Source: Bacillota bacterium (GTDB lineage Bacteria; Bacillota; Clostridia; Lachnospirales; Lachnospiraceae). From it: DNA of 64,000 nt. A program made the position numbers and the translations under genes. Below, one piece after another: positions 44,078-53,030 of the stretch (its first letter is position 1; each line of letters starts with the position of its first letter). The stretch is taken from positions 1-64,000 of the forward strand of contig JAEZLZ010000058.1 in assembly GCA_023415055.1 (NCBI GenBank). Direction: 5' to 3'. The notes below the pieces were generated by a model, which worked only from the letters and a program-made list of their open reading frames with translations, searched no databases and was not told where the DNA came from.

Positions 44078-44235
44078 TGTATCCAGTTGGAATTTTATAG
44101 TATAGCCGCCTTAAGGAGTAACAGATCGAAGAATATGCTAAAGGCTGATATTAATAGTAATGCAAACTTAGAAATGATATGCTGAGGATGTATAGAAAGA
44201 GGATGCATCCTCGATTAAAGTAGAAAGGTGGATCT

Positions 44236-44310
44236 ATGATGAAATACATAAGTAGTTTTCTTGAGGTTACCTCTGAACGCAGAGTGAAAGGAGTTGATGT
44301 TCACAAATAA
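44236..44310 (+). CDS. Possible 24-residue leader peptide before the MFS gene
   Basis: ATG 44236 follows AAAGGTGG. The frame ends with TAA at 44308, 20 bases before the MFS gene start, leaving room for that gene's own GGAG site. It has no known family. It may be a leader peptide or decayed sequence. Confidence 0.3.
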   Translation: MMKYISSFLEVTSERRVKGVDVHK

Positions 44311-44330
44311 AGAATAGGAGAAAATTAAAT

Positions 44331-45593
44331 ATGAAAATAAAGCACCCTTTATGGCGGACCTTACGGATGCTGAAAGGTAATCAAAGGGCTTGCGTCGTTA
44401 CTGAGCCTCTTTGGGCTATTCCGAATAATCTTTTTACTCCCTTTGCATCCATCTATATGGCGGCTTTAGGCCTGCAGGATGTAAAGATTGGTGTTGTAAT
44501 GAGTATCGGCCTTGCCATGCAATTTATATCCTCATTGTTCTCAGGGGCAATCGTCGATAAATACGGCAGACGTAGGACTATGCTGATCTTTGGACTGATC
44601 AGCTGGTCACTTCCCTGCATGCTTTGGGCTAGTGCGCGGGGTTATTGGTATTTCCTTCTGGCAATCATTCTGAACGGATTATGGCGAATTATCGGTAACA
44701 GCTTCAGCTGTATGATTGTTGAGGATGGTGACATGGATGCGTTAGTCAATATATATACTATACTGAATTTTTTAGGCTTGCTTGCAGGCTTAATCTCACC
44801 ACTAGTGGGACTCTGTATCGACCGTTTTACTCTGGTACCGACTATGAGAATTATTTACTTAGTCTCTCTTGTACTAATGACTGTCAAGTTCGTAATACAG
44901 TACCGACTGGCGAATGAGAGTAAAATCGGTAAACAAAGAATGGAAGAATGTAAAAACAAATCCCTGTTTGCTTTAACCTTTAGTGGATGGAGCGTATTCG
45001 TCAATTCATTACGACATACCGGACTAGTGTTGTATGTAATACTTATGACATTGATTAACTGCTTTAATATAATACAAGCAACCTTTTGGCCTCTTTTTGT
45101 GACGAATTCCTATGGAGTGAGTGAATCAATGATAGCTGTATTTCCATTCATTAAAGTCGTTACAACAATGGTGACATATTTATTCATCACTTCCCGTATT
45201 CCTATGCATTCCACAAAACGACCGCTGCTTATGGCACTTGGTACGCATTTGATCGGATTGTGTGTCCTGATCCTATGCCTGCCTTTTGCAAAAGCAGCAA
45301 TCGCAGCCGTGTTTTTCTCGTCAATCTGCGAGGCTGTTGCACTTGCAGTGCTGGGGCCTTTATGTGAATCCATCCTGTCCGTTGTCATTCCCGACAAGGA
45401 GCGGGCCCGTGTAGTTAGTCTGATTACAGCTACGATTTTACTGATCAGTATCCCCATAGGAGCGATCGCCGGGCAGCTGTCCCAGCACAACAGAATGTTT
45501 CCTCTTGTATTAAATATCTGCCTGTTGATCGCTGAGATGTTGGTTGTCATCGTTATTAACCACCGTGACCGCAAGAATCAGAACTCTATCTGA
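44331..45593 (+). CDS. Major facilitator superfamily transporter
   Basis: This 420-residue MFS protein has twelve predicted helices. The motif-A-like loop DKYGRRRT lies between helices 2 and 3 near residue 78. Two halves are joined by a polar loop near residue 200. No drug-specific motif is seen. It may export a metabolite or antimicrobial. The gene converges with the esterase gene on the other strand. Confidence 0.9.
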   Translation: MKIKHPLWRTLRMLKGNQRACVVTEPLWAIPNNLFTPFASIYMAALGLQDVKIGVVMSIGLAMQFISSLFSGAIVDKYGRRRTMLIFGLISWSLPCMLWASARGYWYFLLAIILNGLWRIIGNSFSCMIVEDGDMDALVNIYTILNFLGLLAGLISPLVGLCIDRFTLVPTMRIIYLVSLVLMTVKFVIQYRLANESKIGKQRMEECKNKSLFALTFSGWSVFVNSLRHTGLVLYVILMTLINCFNIIQATFWPLFVTNSYGVSESMIAVFPFIKVVTTMVTYLFITSRIPMHSTKRPLLMALGTHLIGLCVLILCLPFAKAAIAAVFFSSICEAVALAVLGPLCESILSVVIPDKERARVVSLITATILLISIPIGAIAGQLSQHNRMFPLVLNICLLIAEMLVVIVINHRDRKNQNSI

Positions 45594-45651
45594 GGACTAA
45601 AATCTCCGTAAAAGTACATAACAAGCTGCGCAGGATATCCTTTTCCTTTTA

Positions 45652-45702
45652 TTAAGACCAGCTACCACCGGTTGTTACAAACTGGCGGGCAGCTGGTCTT
45701 AA
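45652..45702. terminator. Convergent terminator hairpin
   Basis: A 12-bp perfect stem (TTAAGACCAGCT / AGCTGGTCTTAA) has inner ACCGGT / ACTGGC-type pairing. It lies between the MFS and esterase genes. T runs are weak. Confidence 0.6.
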
Positions 45703-45746
45703 TCGTAATGCGGTGATGTCCTATCTTATACCTTCCCGTCTGTTAC

Positions 45747-46871
45747 TTAGGACAGATACTGTTTCAGATAGTCTGACAGCTGTTCTGCTGCCTTCTCATG
45801 TGCCAATTTACCGGGATGTTGTCTCGCTCCGGTGGTTTCCTGTGTTATATTCGGTAATTGGAATACGGATACTTTCTTATCCGATGTCTTCTTCTGATAT
45901 TCATTCACTGCCCGGTAGATCGAGGGCATCAGATCCAGTCCAATCATTCCATATGCCCAGACAATCTGAGCCTTGGGATTATACTGACGCAGCTTTCCAA
46001 GGAAGCGTTCTACCGCCTGCTCAAAGGCCTTCAGATCCTCCTCGTTATAGCTGCCGTCTTCATTGAGGCGCTGCTTATAGATATCTCCGGTCGTTTCCTC
46101 GATCCACTCAGGCGAATGAAAGGCTCCATTGTCATTGGTACCAAGATTGACGACGATAATCTCCGGCTGCCAGGAATGAAAATCATTCTCCTGCCATGAC
46201 CCCAGCGCTTTGTTCTTTTCTCCCGCGAGTAGACCGCAGACCTTTTCATAAATATCCGGGATATTCCCGTGAGGATTGTTATCCCAGGAAGTAAGCACGC
46301 CCCAGCCGCTCTGGGAGATCACACGGTAATCCGCATTCAGTGCCTGTGCGGTTAATGCAGTATAATTCTTTACTGCTCCAAACCACATGGAGATCCAGTC
46401 TTCCTCCTGCTTGTCTCCGATGATGCCTTCACCGGAGGTGATACTGTCTCCGATAAATTCTATTCGGTGATGCTTCTCTGTAATCGGCAAGAATTCTCCG
46501 TCAAATCGCACGGCATGAATTTGAAGCTTATGATCCGAATCCCCGCTCATCGCCTGTACATCCTTAAGGATGCGTACATTCTTTACTGTCTGATCATTCA
46601 TGGTTCGAAAGATACAGATCCAGTGCCTTCCAGCAACTACCATCTGCCGCCCAACCCATTCTCCGTTAATTAAGATGCTGATCCAGGGCTCATACGTATC
46701 ATAATCTGCTTCCACCTCAAGCCACAGCTCAGAACCCTTTGCATTTAGCTCCAGCCCGCTTCCGGTCCAGAACAGAGTTAAGGGTGATCGCTCCTCTGTG
46801 GTTCGACCATGTACCTTGTAATATGCTATTTCAGAGATTGAGAGCTGCTTCAGTTTCTCATTTATCCTCAT
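45747..46871 (-). CDS. CE2-like SGNH acetyl esterase
   Basis: This 374-residue protein has an N-terminal jelly-roll domain (about residues 1-125) followed by a GDSL/SGNH hydrolase domain, the layout of carbohydrate esterase family 2. The catalytic serine is in FIGDSITSGEG, the GTNDNG block gives the oxyanion asparagine, and the histidine is in ARQHPG. It has no signal peptide and would work inside the cell, probably removing acetyl groups from oligosaccharides. ATG 46871 follows AGGAGG by 5 bases. Confidence 0.88.
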   Translation of the reverse strand: MRINEKLKQLSISEIAYYKVHGRTTEERSPLTLFWTGSGLELNAKGSELWLEVEADYDTYEPWISILINGEWVGRQMVVAGRHWICIFRTMNDQTVKNVRILKDVQAMSGDSDHKLQIHAVRFDGEFLPITEKHHRIEFIGDSITSGEGIIGDKQEEDWISMWFGAVKNYTALTAQALNADYRVISQSGWGVLTSWDNNPHGNIPDIYEKVCGLLAGEKNKALGSWQENDFHSWQPEIIVVNLGTNDNGAFHSPEWIEETTGDIYKQRLNEDGSYNEEDLKAFEQAVERFLGKLRQYNPKAQIVWAYGMIGLDLMPSIYRAVNEYQKKTSDKKVSVFQLPNITQETTGARQHPGKLAHEKAAEQLSDYLKQYLS

Positions 46872-46918
46872 AATGCCTCCTGATTTTCTATCCTGTACAT
46901 CCACGTTAATGCGAAAGA

Positions 46919-47149
46919 CTAATTATCACTCTGCTCATGAGACATTGCTTCGAGAAGTTCTAATATCTTCGGCGTGCATCGTCTTCCACCGCAGGGGCCG
47001 CTGCCTGCTCCGGTAGCCTTCTGGACCTCTGCCAGAGTTCTGGCTCCGTTTTTGATTGCATTTTTCATCGTTGACCTGGGTATCCCCTTGCAGATACATA
47101 CCTTTGTCATCTTATCTAGGATCTCCGAATTTAGATTCTGATCTTCCAT
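46919..47149 (-). CDS. BFD-like [2Fe-2S]-binding small protein
   Basis: This 76-residue protein has four cysteines arranged as in bacterioferritin-associated ferredoxin (CIC near residue 18 and CGGRRC near 56). It binds a [2Fe-2S] cluster and may give electrons to a partner or work in iron release. No bacterioferritin is in the window. It is 47 bases upstream of the esterase gene, on the same strand, possibly cotranscribed. Confidence 0.85.
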   Translation of the reverse strand: MEDQNLNSEILDKMTKVCICKGIPRSTMKNAIKNGARTLAEVQKATGAGSGPCGGRRCTPKILELLEAMSHEQSDN

Positions 47150-47244
47150 ACTGATTATCACTTCCTTTCTGTTATCAATTGATAGATAAATGTGAAACGC
47201 AATAGCATTGGTTTATGTGTATATAATTGATAACTTAATTGTAT

Positions 47245-47312
47245 AAGCTCTGTCACAACATATGGTTGAAAATGCTATTATCTTAACAGGGCATAAAATG
47301 CTCTGCTAAATT
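47245..47312 (+). repeat. Extra copy of the island end repeat
   Basis: CTCTGTCACAACATATGGTTGA at 47248 onward (core CTCTGTCACAACATAT) repeats the left end at 47834. Both are followed by similar sequence containing ATGCTCTGCT. Confidence 0.8.
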
Positions 47313-47345
47313 GTTTTTTATTACGGAATAGAGAAATGTTGCGAA

Positions 47346-47540
47346 TTATTGTTCAAAAGTATTATTCTCATTTACAAAGTTCTTTTTCTGTATCATAAAC
47401 AAAGCAAGCAGTACAATTATTACTGCTGTTATAACACCAGTCTCTCCAACAATGTAGGCACTTTTCTCTCCAATAGTTAATGGAGAAAAAATAATCTGGT
47501 CAAAATAATTATGACTTGCATGAAGAATAATCGCTGGCCA
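47346..47540 (-). pseudogene. C-terminal fragment of a CPBP intramembrane protease
   Basis: About 64 residues begin at WPAIILHASHNYFDQIIF and end at TAA 47346. LHASHNYFDQ is the last active-site block of the CAAX protease/bacteriocin-processing family, followed by a final membrane helix. A stop codon in frame lies just upstream and the N-terminal glutamate motif is missing. Confidence 0.75.
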
Positions 47541-47595
47541 TACACTTTAGTCTTGGTTAAGTGCTACACATTATCTTGACTTTACGTTATGACCT

Positions 47596-47799
47596 TTATG
47601 ATTTTTTTATTTTTTTCTTTTTTGATTGATAAATAGATATGTTTGCACAAAATATAGTTACCATGCATATAAAGATCACTAATGAACTTCCTAATGGAGT
47701 TTCATAAATTTTACAAATTATGATATTAACTAATGAAATTATCACCGCAATTGACGAAAGAATGCATCCAAGTTTGGAAACTTTTATGTTATTTTTCAT
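47596..47799 (-). CDS. Small two-helix membrane protein
   Basis: This 67-residue protein has two hydrophobic segments (about residues 11-30 and 37-56) and a Lys-rich tail. AGGAGG lies 9 bases before the start. The sequence is AT rich and matches the composition of the neighbouring island. Function unknown. It lies between the two direct copies of the end repeat. Confidence 0.7.
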   Translation of the reverse strand: MKNNIKVSKLGCILSSIAVIISLVNIIICKIYETPLGSSLVIFICMVTIFCANISIYQSKKKKIKKS

Positions 47800-47951
47800 T
47801 AAATTCTACCTCCTCTCTAATACAAAAATTAGGCTCTGTCACAACATATTGTTGATAATTGTTATTTTTAGAGCAGAGCTAATTATGCTCTGCTTAATAG
47901 CCGTATATTTAGTTCACTTTTTATAAAAAAAGCGAATCAACTAATTTCTTA

Positions 47952-48437
47952 TTAACACAAAATCATAACCCAAAAATCGATTTTACCAGTTTCCGTAATT
48001 CTGTCAAAAGAATTAATCTTTTCAAAACCTGCCTTTTGATATACTTTTATTGCCCGTTGATTAAAAGTTGCTACCGTCAAGCGAAACCTTTTTGCTGATA
48101 GATTATTTCTGGCATAATCTAAACCACTACTAAAAAATTTAAGTCCTAATCCTTGACCACACAAATTAGGGTTTATTTCCAAACCAATATCAGTAATATC
48201 TTTACAATCATAAGCACCAAATTGATTCCCTACTGGAACTTGAGCAGATTCACCAAAGCAATAGTAACCTATAAGATTATTTTCTTCATCAGAAGCCGAA
48301 AAGTATGTTCCATTAAGGAGTTCTCCTATACAGTTATCACTTCCATCCATACTATAGATTGAATATGGCTCTTGATAAATCCATTTTGAAATTTGCTTTG
48401 CTTCATCATAATTCATTTGCTTTATATTTAGTTCCAT
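47952..48437 (-). CDS. GNAT acetyltransferase, island cargo
   Basis: This 161-residue GNAT-family N-acetyltransferase has the acetyl-CoA pyrophosphate loop as CGQGLGLKFF near residue 94. NQRAIKVYQKAGFEKI near residue 126 is the usual C-terminal block. Substrate unknown; members of this size modify small amines, antibiotics or ribosomal proteins. It is on the minus strand inside the inverted-repeat element. GGGAG lies upstream of its ATG. Confidence 0.85.
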   Translation of the reverse strand: MELNIKQMNYDEAKQISKWIYQEPYSIYSMDGSDNCIGELLNGTYFSASDEENNLIGYYCFGESAQVPVGNQFGAYDCKDITDIGLEINPNLCGQGLGLKFFSSGLDYARNNLSAKRFRLTVATFNQRAIKVYQKAGFEKINSFDRITETGKIDFWVMILC

Positions 48438-48564
48438 GTTAAATCTCCCATATCTCTTTTATCAACATTAATTGTTTCGTCATATATAACAGTTGAGACG
48501 TAATTGAGAAAGATTGCTAAGTAAAACAACTTAGATTATACTTATTAGGTAGACTGTTATGTTT

Positions 48565-48678
48565 TTATTGTTCATCCAGTATTTTTGCGCAGACTTCACA
48601 TCTAGCTTTAATATGATAATACCCAGTCCGCACTCGATAACCATAGTGACGCTGTTTGTAAAGATAACGAATCGACAT
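48565..48678 (-). other. Possible 37-residue ORF or gene relic
   Basis: A frame from ATG 48678 to TAA 48565 encodes a basic peptide ending with CEVCAKILDEQ, a possible half zinc site. No ribosome binding site is clear. It lies between the two cargo genes and may be the end of a lost gene. Confidence 0.25.
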
Positions 48679-48699
48679 GAATTCGAATTATGCTTATTA

Positions 48700-49521
48700 T
48701 TAGCACTTACGCCCTATGTAAAGAGCATGTCCACATGTTTCAATTATTGCAGGATTTGTAGAAGTTCTATCTATTAGTTCCATCATCTTGTTGAATAGAG
48801 AGATATCTTTTTCAAATAGCTCATATAATTTTTCTTCTTTATTATGTCCAAAGCTTCTTATTGACCGTAAAAGAATTTGAGAGAAATTATGTTCTTTAAA
48901 CAGCTTTTCTATTTCCTTTGACTCTGGATAATACCCCTCTTGAAAAGCCATATTAGCATTATTGTGAAATTTTCCAGTTTCAAATACTTCAGATAAGTTA
49001 TGCTCGTTGACTTGTTGTGGAAAATAGAAGGCACGGCTAACAACACCAACAGCACCAGTTAAATAGGGGATAAAGCTCGCAAATATAATACCATTTGGCT
49101 TTAACACTCGGTAGACTTCTGATACGCATTTGTTTCGTTCATCACTATCTAACAAATGATACAACGGTCCAAATAATATGATAACATCAAAGCTGTTATC
49201 ATCATAAAAGCTTAAATCAATAGCGTTAACGACATCATAACTTTGGAGTGAGGGAATGTTATTTTCCTCGATATATGTTTTTGCTTGTTTAAGTAATCGT
49301 TCCGATAAATCAGCAAGTGTAACATTATAACCTTGCTTCGCAAGTTCAATAGAATACTTACCAGCCCCTCCACCTAAATCTAAGATACAATCTGATTTTT
49401 TTAGATATCGAAGAATAATACTTTTGCAAATATCATATTCTAGGCGACCTTCTGCATTTTCTAACCGATGCTGTTCGTCAAAAACAGAATAGTATTCTTT
49501 TATTTTTTCAAAATCAGTCAT
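48700..49521 (-). CDS. Class I SAM-dependent methyltransferase, island cargo
   Basis: This 273-residue methyltransferase has motif I ILDLGGGAGKYSIELA near residue 47 followed by VTLADLSERLL (the acidic residue that binds the ribose). Motif IV is VIILFGPLYHL. It is similar to small-molecule or ribosome-acting methyltransferases; the target is unknown. AGGTGG lies upstream of ATG 49521. AT-rich composition fits the island and differs from the flanks. Confidence 0.87.
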   Translation of the reverse strand: MTDFEKIKEYYSVFDEQHRLENAEGRLEYDICKSIILRYLKKSDCILDLGGGAGKYSIELAKQGYNVTLADLSERLLKQAKTYIEENNIPSLQSYDVVNAIDLSFYDDNSFDVIILFGPLYHLLDSDERNKCVSEVYRVLKPNGIIFASFIPYLTGAVGVVSRAFYFPQQVNEHNLSEVFETGKFHNNANMAFQEGYYPESKEIEKLFKEHNFSQILLRSIRSFGHNKEEKLYELFEKDISLFNKMMELIDRTSTNPAIIETCGHALYIGRKC

Positions 49522-49729
49522 ATATGTACCACCTAATTTATAAATAATCGTTAGTTCGTCATATCTAACAATTGTGAGTTAACTTGCAATACAAATCATA
49601 CATTAAATTACATGATTTTACCATATTAATTTCAAACCATAAATGTTTAAAATACCAACAGTATGTTGTGACAGAGCCATTTTATATATTTACTTTAATT
49701 AGTATAATATTCATCGGTGATTCTTTCAC

Positions 49730-50275
49730 TTAGTTCAAATAGCTGCTTTGCTTGTTTGCAGCTTCATATTCCTCTCTTAAGATAGAATATATCATATCGT
49801 CATATATGATATCCTTATAGCCCTTCACTCCATGACGAATGCAGCCTTCATTCACAAATCCTAGCTTTTCTGCCAGCTTTATGGAAGCGATGTTATCCTT
49901 AAATGCTCTAATGGATAAGACCTCTGCCCCTCTATCCTCAAAAACATGGCGCATGATCTCACGAAGGGCTTCCGTCATATATCCCTTTGATGAATATGCT
50001 TCCCCAAGATAATAGGCTAAGCCCAGAGCCTTCACCCCGTATCGCAGTGAATCCTGATCGACATCAATCATGCCGATCACTCTTTTGCTTTCCTTTAATT
50101 CAATACTGAAGATACCTTCTGATTCCCTATCTTTTCTGATCTGCTCTGCCAGCTCCTCCATAGTTATCAGTTTCATACAATTATATCGAAGTACAAACTC
50201 ATCATTACGTATCTCATATAAATCCTTCTCATCCCCGGGTTGTGCACCGCGTAATATTAATCTCTCTGTCTCCAT
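49730..50275 (-). CDS. GNAT acetyltransferase (RimJ/RimL type)
   Basis: This 181-residue protein starts METERLILRG, the typical RimJ/RimL-type opening. The CoA loop lies in YSSKGYMTEALREI and the last block is SIKLAEKLGFVNEG. It would acetylate a protein N-terminus or small amine. ATG 50275 follows AGAGG. It sits just outside the inverted-repeat element and shares the flank's composition. Confidence 0.88.
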   Translation of the reverse strand: METERLILRGAQPGDEKDLYEIRNDEFVLRYNCMKLITMEELAEQIRKDRESEGIFSIELKESKRVIGMIDVDQDSLRYGVKALGLAYYLGEAYSSKGYMTEALREIMRHVFEDRGAEVLSIRAFKDNIASIKLAEKLGFVNEGCIRHGVKGYKDIIYDDMIYSILREEYEAANKQSSYLN

Positions 50276-50299
50276 TCTTATACCTCTCATCGATTGGCC

Positions 50300-51052
50300 T
50301 TATAATATGACGATCTCATAGATTGTCAGCACCTGTTCCTTTACCGTGAATCGGACGTCAAAGCCATCGAATTCAAAGCCATAGATACGGTTTGGATCAT
50401 CCTGATATGCGGGTCTCGGATCATGAGCAAGTACCCCTAGCAAAGCTTCCCGGTGATTCTCCGGAATGAGGTTCAGCCATTCTTGCGGAAATTCCACCTG
50501 AAGTGCATAGTCCTTAACCGGATCTGCAAAGCCTCCTCTGGCCTCCGGATGGCTGTCCGTATAGGGAAGGTAGGGCTTAATATCATAGATCGGAGTATTA
50601 TTCATCAGATCCGCTCCTGAGATATAAAGTACCGGCCCGAGCTCTGGATCATATCCCACTTTCTCAAGCTTCACACTGGATAGTCCGATCGGATTCGGGC
50701 GAAAGGGTGAACGGGTTGCGAATACACCCATTCTCTTAATCCCGCCAAGACGGGGAGGACGTACCATTGCAGACCAGCTATCACGCTTTATCTCTGAGAA
50801 TGCCCAGATCAGCCATAGATAAGAAAAGCCTTCGATTCCACGCAGAGCATCCGGATTCCGGTATTCCGGTTCAAATACTATGGTGGATTTGAGTTCTTCT
50901 ACAATACCACTCTGCCTGGGAATCCCGAACTTCGTAGGGAAATCCGAATGGATGCGTGCGATGATCTTCATCGTCACATTCTCCGGGCTTTCTTCCTCCA
51001 AGTGCTGTGGCATAATAACCTTCTTTTTACGATAATCCTTATACTCCGGCAT
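50300..51052 (-). CDS. trmO: tRNA N6-methyladenosine-type methyltransferase TrmO
   Basis: This 250-residue TrmO/TsaA (YaeB) protein methylates N6 of t6A37 in threonine tRNAs. Conserved segments are FGIPRQSGIVEEL, FATRSPFRPNPIGLS and YDIKPYLPYTD. The C-terminal half carries the second beta domain. An AGAGGAG site precedes ATG 51052. It lies 24 bases upstream of the GNAT gene on the same strand. Confidence 0.93.
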   Translation of the reverse strand: MPEYKDYRKKKVIMPQHLEEESPENVTMKIIARIHSDFPTKFGIPRQSGIVEELKSTIVFEPEYRNPDALRGIEGFSYLWLIWAFSEIKRDSWSAMVRPPRLGGIKRMGVFATRSPFRPNPIGLSSVKLEKVGYDPELGPVLYISGADLMNNTPIYDIKPYLPYTDSHPEARGGFADPVKDYALQVEFPQEWLNLIPENHREALLGVLAHDPRPAYQDDPNRIYGFEFDGFDVRFTVKEQVLTIYEIVIL

Positions 51053-51261
51053 AATTCAATCTCCTCTGGTCCATTCTTCCGGCTGCGAACCATTTCTGCT
51101 CCGCAGGTTATATCAGTCTGACTTTAATATACAATAAAAAGCTACATTTATCCATAAAGATTTAATTACTATCAGAATGAAAAAATCACTTAAGGTTATA
51201 GCTGCCACGGACCTGATTGCTTCATAATCTGGTCCATCGGTTTCCAGAAAGAGAACCGGGT

Positions 51262-52041
51262 TTATTCCCACAATAGCTTACGCTCTTCTTTCGTTAGCTC
51301 TCTGTATTGGCCCTTCGGTAATGTCTCATCTAACTGCAAAGCACCGATGGAAATCCTCTTTAAATATACTACATAACAGCCGACCTCCTTCAGCATCCGC
51401 TTTACCTGATGCTTACGGCCTTCCGATATGGTAAGATACCCTGCGACCACCGGTTGTTTGGAGGGCTTCACCCGGACTTCCTGCGTCATCAATGAGCCCA
51501 TATGGTCCTTCAGATCCTGATAATATCCCTGCTCTATCACCTTAACCTGATTGGCTTTTGCCATCTCTTCCTCTGACTTAAGCTTTATACCGGTCACCAG
51601 GCGGTTCACCTCCGCCTCGTTCAGAGCTCCTAGCGCCCAGAAGAAATAAGTCTTCCTGATATGCTTGTCCGGATGCATCAGACTATGGCTAAATTCACCA
51701 TCATTTGTCAATAGAAGCAGCCCTTCTGTATCCTTATCAAGTCTTCCCACCGGAAATATTCCCCCACGGTGACTGTCTTCAAAGTAATCCAGCACCGTCA
51801 TGCAGGTCTCATCCGTTCTTGCAGTGACGCAGCCTGACGGTTTATGAAACATATAATACACCTTCTCGGTGAAGCATATCGCTCTTCCTGAGCATGATAT
51901 AATATCGGTAATCTCGTCAATCTCCTCCGCCGGATTTCGCACCGGTCGTTGATTCACCGTAACCTTACCATCTTTTACATAGCTACGCACTTCTTTTCTT
52001 GTTCCAACGGCAGCCTCAGCCAGAAATTTATCCAGTCTCAT
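51262..52041 (-). CDS. RsuA/RluB-family rRNA pseudouridine synthase
   Basis: This 259-residue protein has an N-terminal S4 RNA-binding domain (MRLDKFLAEAAVGTRKEV) and a catalytic domain with the aspartate in GRLDKDTEGLLLLTNDG near residue 100. It should modify a uridine of ribosomal RNA; the RsuA type acts on 16S position 516. It follows the radical SAM gene by 23 bases, perhaps in one transcript. Confidence 0.92.
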   Translation of the reverse strand: MRLDKFLAEAAVGTRKEVRSYVKDGKVTVNQRPVRNPAEEIDEITDIISCSGRAICFTEKVYYMFHKPSGCVTARTDETCMTVLDYFEDSHRGGIFPVGRLDKDTEGLLLLTNDGEFSHSLMHPDKHIRKTYFFWALGALNEAEVNRLVTGIKLKSEEEMAKANQVKVIEQGYYQDLKDHMGSLMTQEVRVKPSKQPVVAGYLTISEGRKHQVKRMLKEVGCYVVYLKRISIGALQLDETLPKGQYRELTKEERKLLWE

Positions 52042-52064
52042 CCCAATTAATCCTTATCCATGCA

Positions 52065-52946
52065 TTATCTTCCGAACCTTTGTCGATATCCGCACTTTCT
52101 GCAAAGCTCCTCAACCGCTTCTCGTCTTGAGAAGCCTTCCACAAGCCTGATTGCTCTATCACTTTCGATTATCTCTGAAAAAGGCTTATCCATGATATTC
52201 CCGAGTGCAAGAATACCTTCTCCATCAAGGCAACAGGGTACTACGGTTCCATCCACCAGAATAGCTGCTTGGTTACGAAGTCCATAGCAGAAGCCACGGC
52301 CATCGTCTTCCTCTTCCTTAAGGTCCGGCCATCGAAACAGATGATCCTGATTCAAATAAACCCGATCCGCTATTTTCATTCCTCTGCCAGGTTCTACCTT
52401 TTCCTCAATCGGATAGGGAAGTGCAAATTCTTTCTCAATTAAATGAAGCAGCTCACGGTTTCTCTTTTGCACCAGATTAACCTCATTATTTTTATTCAAA
52501 TTCCATAAACGCAAACCGATGCGAAGCTCTGATTGATCCCTGGCAGACCTGATAAAGGCCATAATTTCCTTCAGATACTCTTCCTTGTTTTGTGCTCCTT
52601 CCTCATTTCCATCAAAGCTATGTAATGAGAAGTTAATCAGCCGAAGTGCCGGCTTTCCGATCAAGTGCTTTGCAGCAGAGGCTATTCGTGTTCCATTTGT
52701 CGTGATATTCACCAGAAACCCCTTCTCATGGCTGATATCCAGTAGTCTACCCAGTTCGGGATGAAGGAGCGGTTCTCCCTTCACATGGAAGTATAGATAG
52801 TCGGTATAATCCTTAATCTGATCCAATATCCTGCCAAAGGTATCCGTACTCATAATTTCCGGCTTCCGCTGCGTGGGTGGACAAAAATCACATTTAAGGT
52901 TGCAAACATTACATATTTCAATATAGATTTTCTTGAATTTTTTCAT
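52065..52946 (-). CDS. Radical SAM/SPASM-like protein
   Basis: This 293-residue protein has a radical SAM site CNLKCDFC near residue 15. C-terminal cysteines in CCLDGEG and LCRKCGYRQ form a SPASM/twitch-like auxiliary cluster site. Family members modify peptides or tRNA or act in maturation. No precursor peptide was recognised nearby. ATG 52946 is preferred because AGGAG lies 5 bases upstream; the frame upstream reaches into a terminator. Confidence 0.87.
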   Translation of the reverse strand: MKKFKKIYIEICNVCNLKCDFCPPTQRKPEIMSTDTFGRILDQIKDYTDYLYFHVKGEPLLHPELGRLLDISHEKGFLVNITTNGTRIASAAKHLIGKPALRLINFSLHSFDGNEEGAQNKEEYLKEIMAFIRSARDQSELRIGLRLWNLNKNNEVNLVQKRNRELLHLIEKEFALPYPIEEKVEPGRGMKIADRVYLNQDHLFRWPDLKEEEDDGRGFCYGLRNQAAILVDGTVVPCCLDGEGILALGNIMDKPFSEIIESDRAIRLVEGFSRREAVEELCRKCGYRQRFGR

Positions 52947-52983
52947 TACTTCTCCTATTACAAGATGGTTACTATTAGCAAAA

Positions 52984-53020
52984 CAAAAGAGCCTCCGGAT
53001 CAGCTTGGTGATCCAGAGGC
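52984..53020 (-). terminator. Terminator of the DUF4256 gene
   Basis: GCCTCcGGATCA / TGATCCaGAGGC arms surround a 6-base loop. On the minus strand TCTTTTGTTTTG follows. It lies 11 bases past the DUF4256 stop. Confidence 0.8.
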
Positions 53021-53030
53021 TTATCATAAT

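Larger units (their letters stand above)
47832..49678. mobile_element. Transposase-less element bounded by 26-bp inverted repeats
   Basis: Left end 47832-47857 and right end 49653-49678 are inverted copies sharing GGCTCTGTCACAACATA and then nTGTTGnTA, with 2 mismatches in 26. The 1.85 kb between holds an acetyltransferase and a methyltransferase, both AT rich. No transposase is inside. No clear target duplication is seen. A third end, in direct orientation, lies at 47245. Confidence 0.65.

Noticed and set aside
47820..49690. Looked for target-site duplications around the inverted-repeat element.
   Set aside because: Flanks (AAAAATTA on the left, ATTTTATA on the right) do not match, so no clean insertion event can be claimed.
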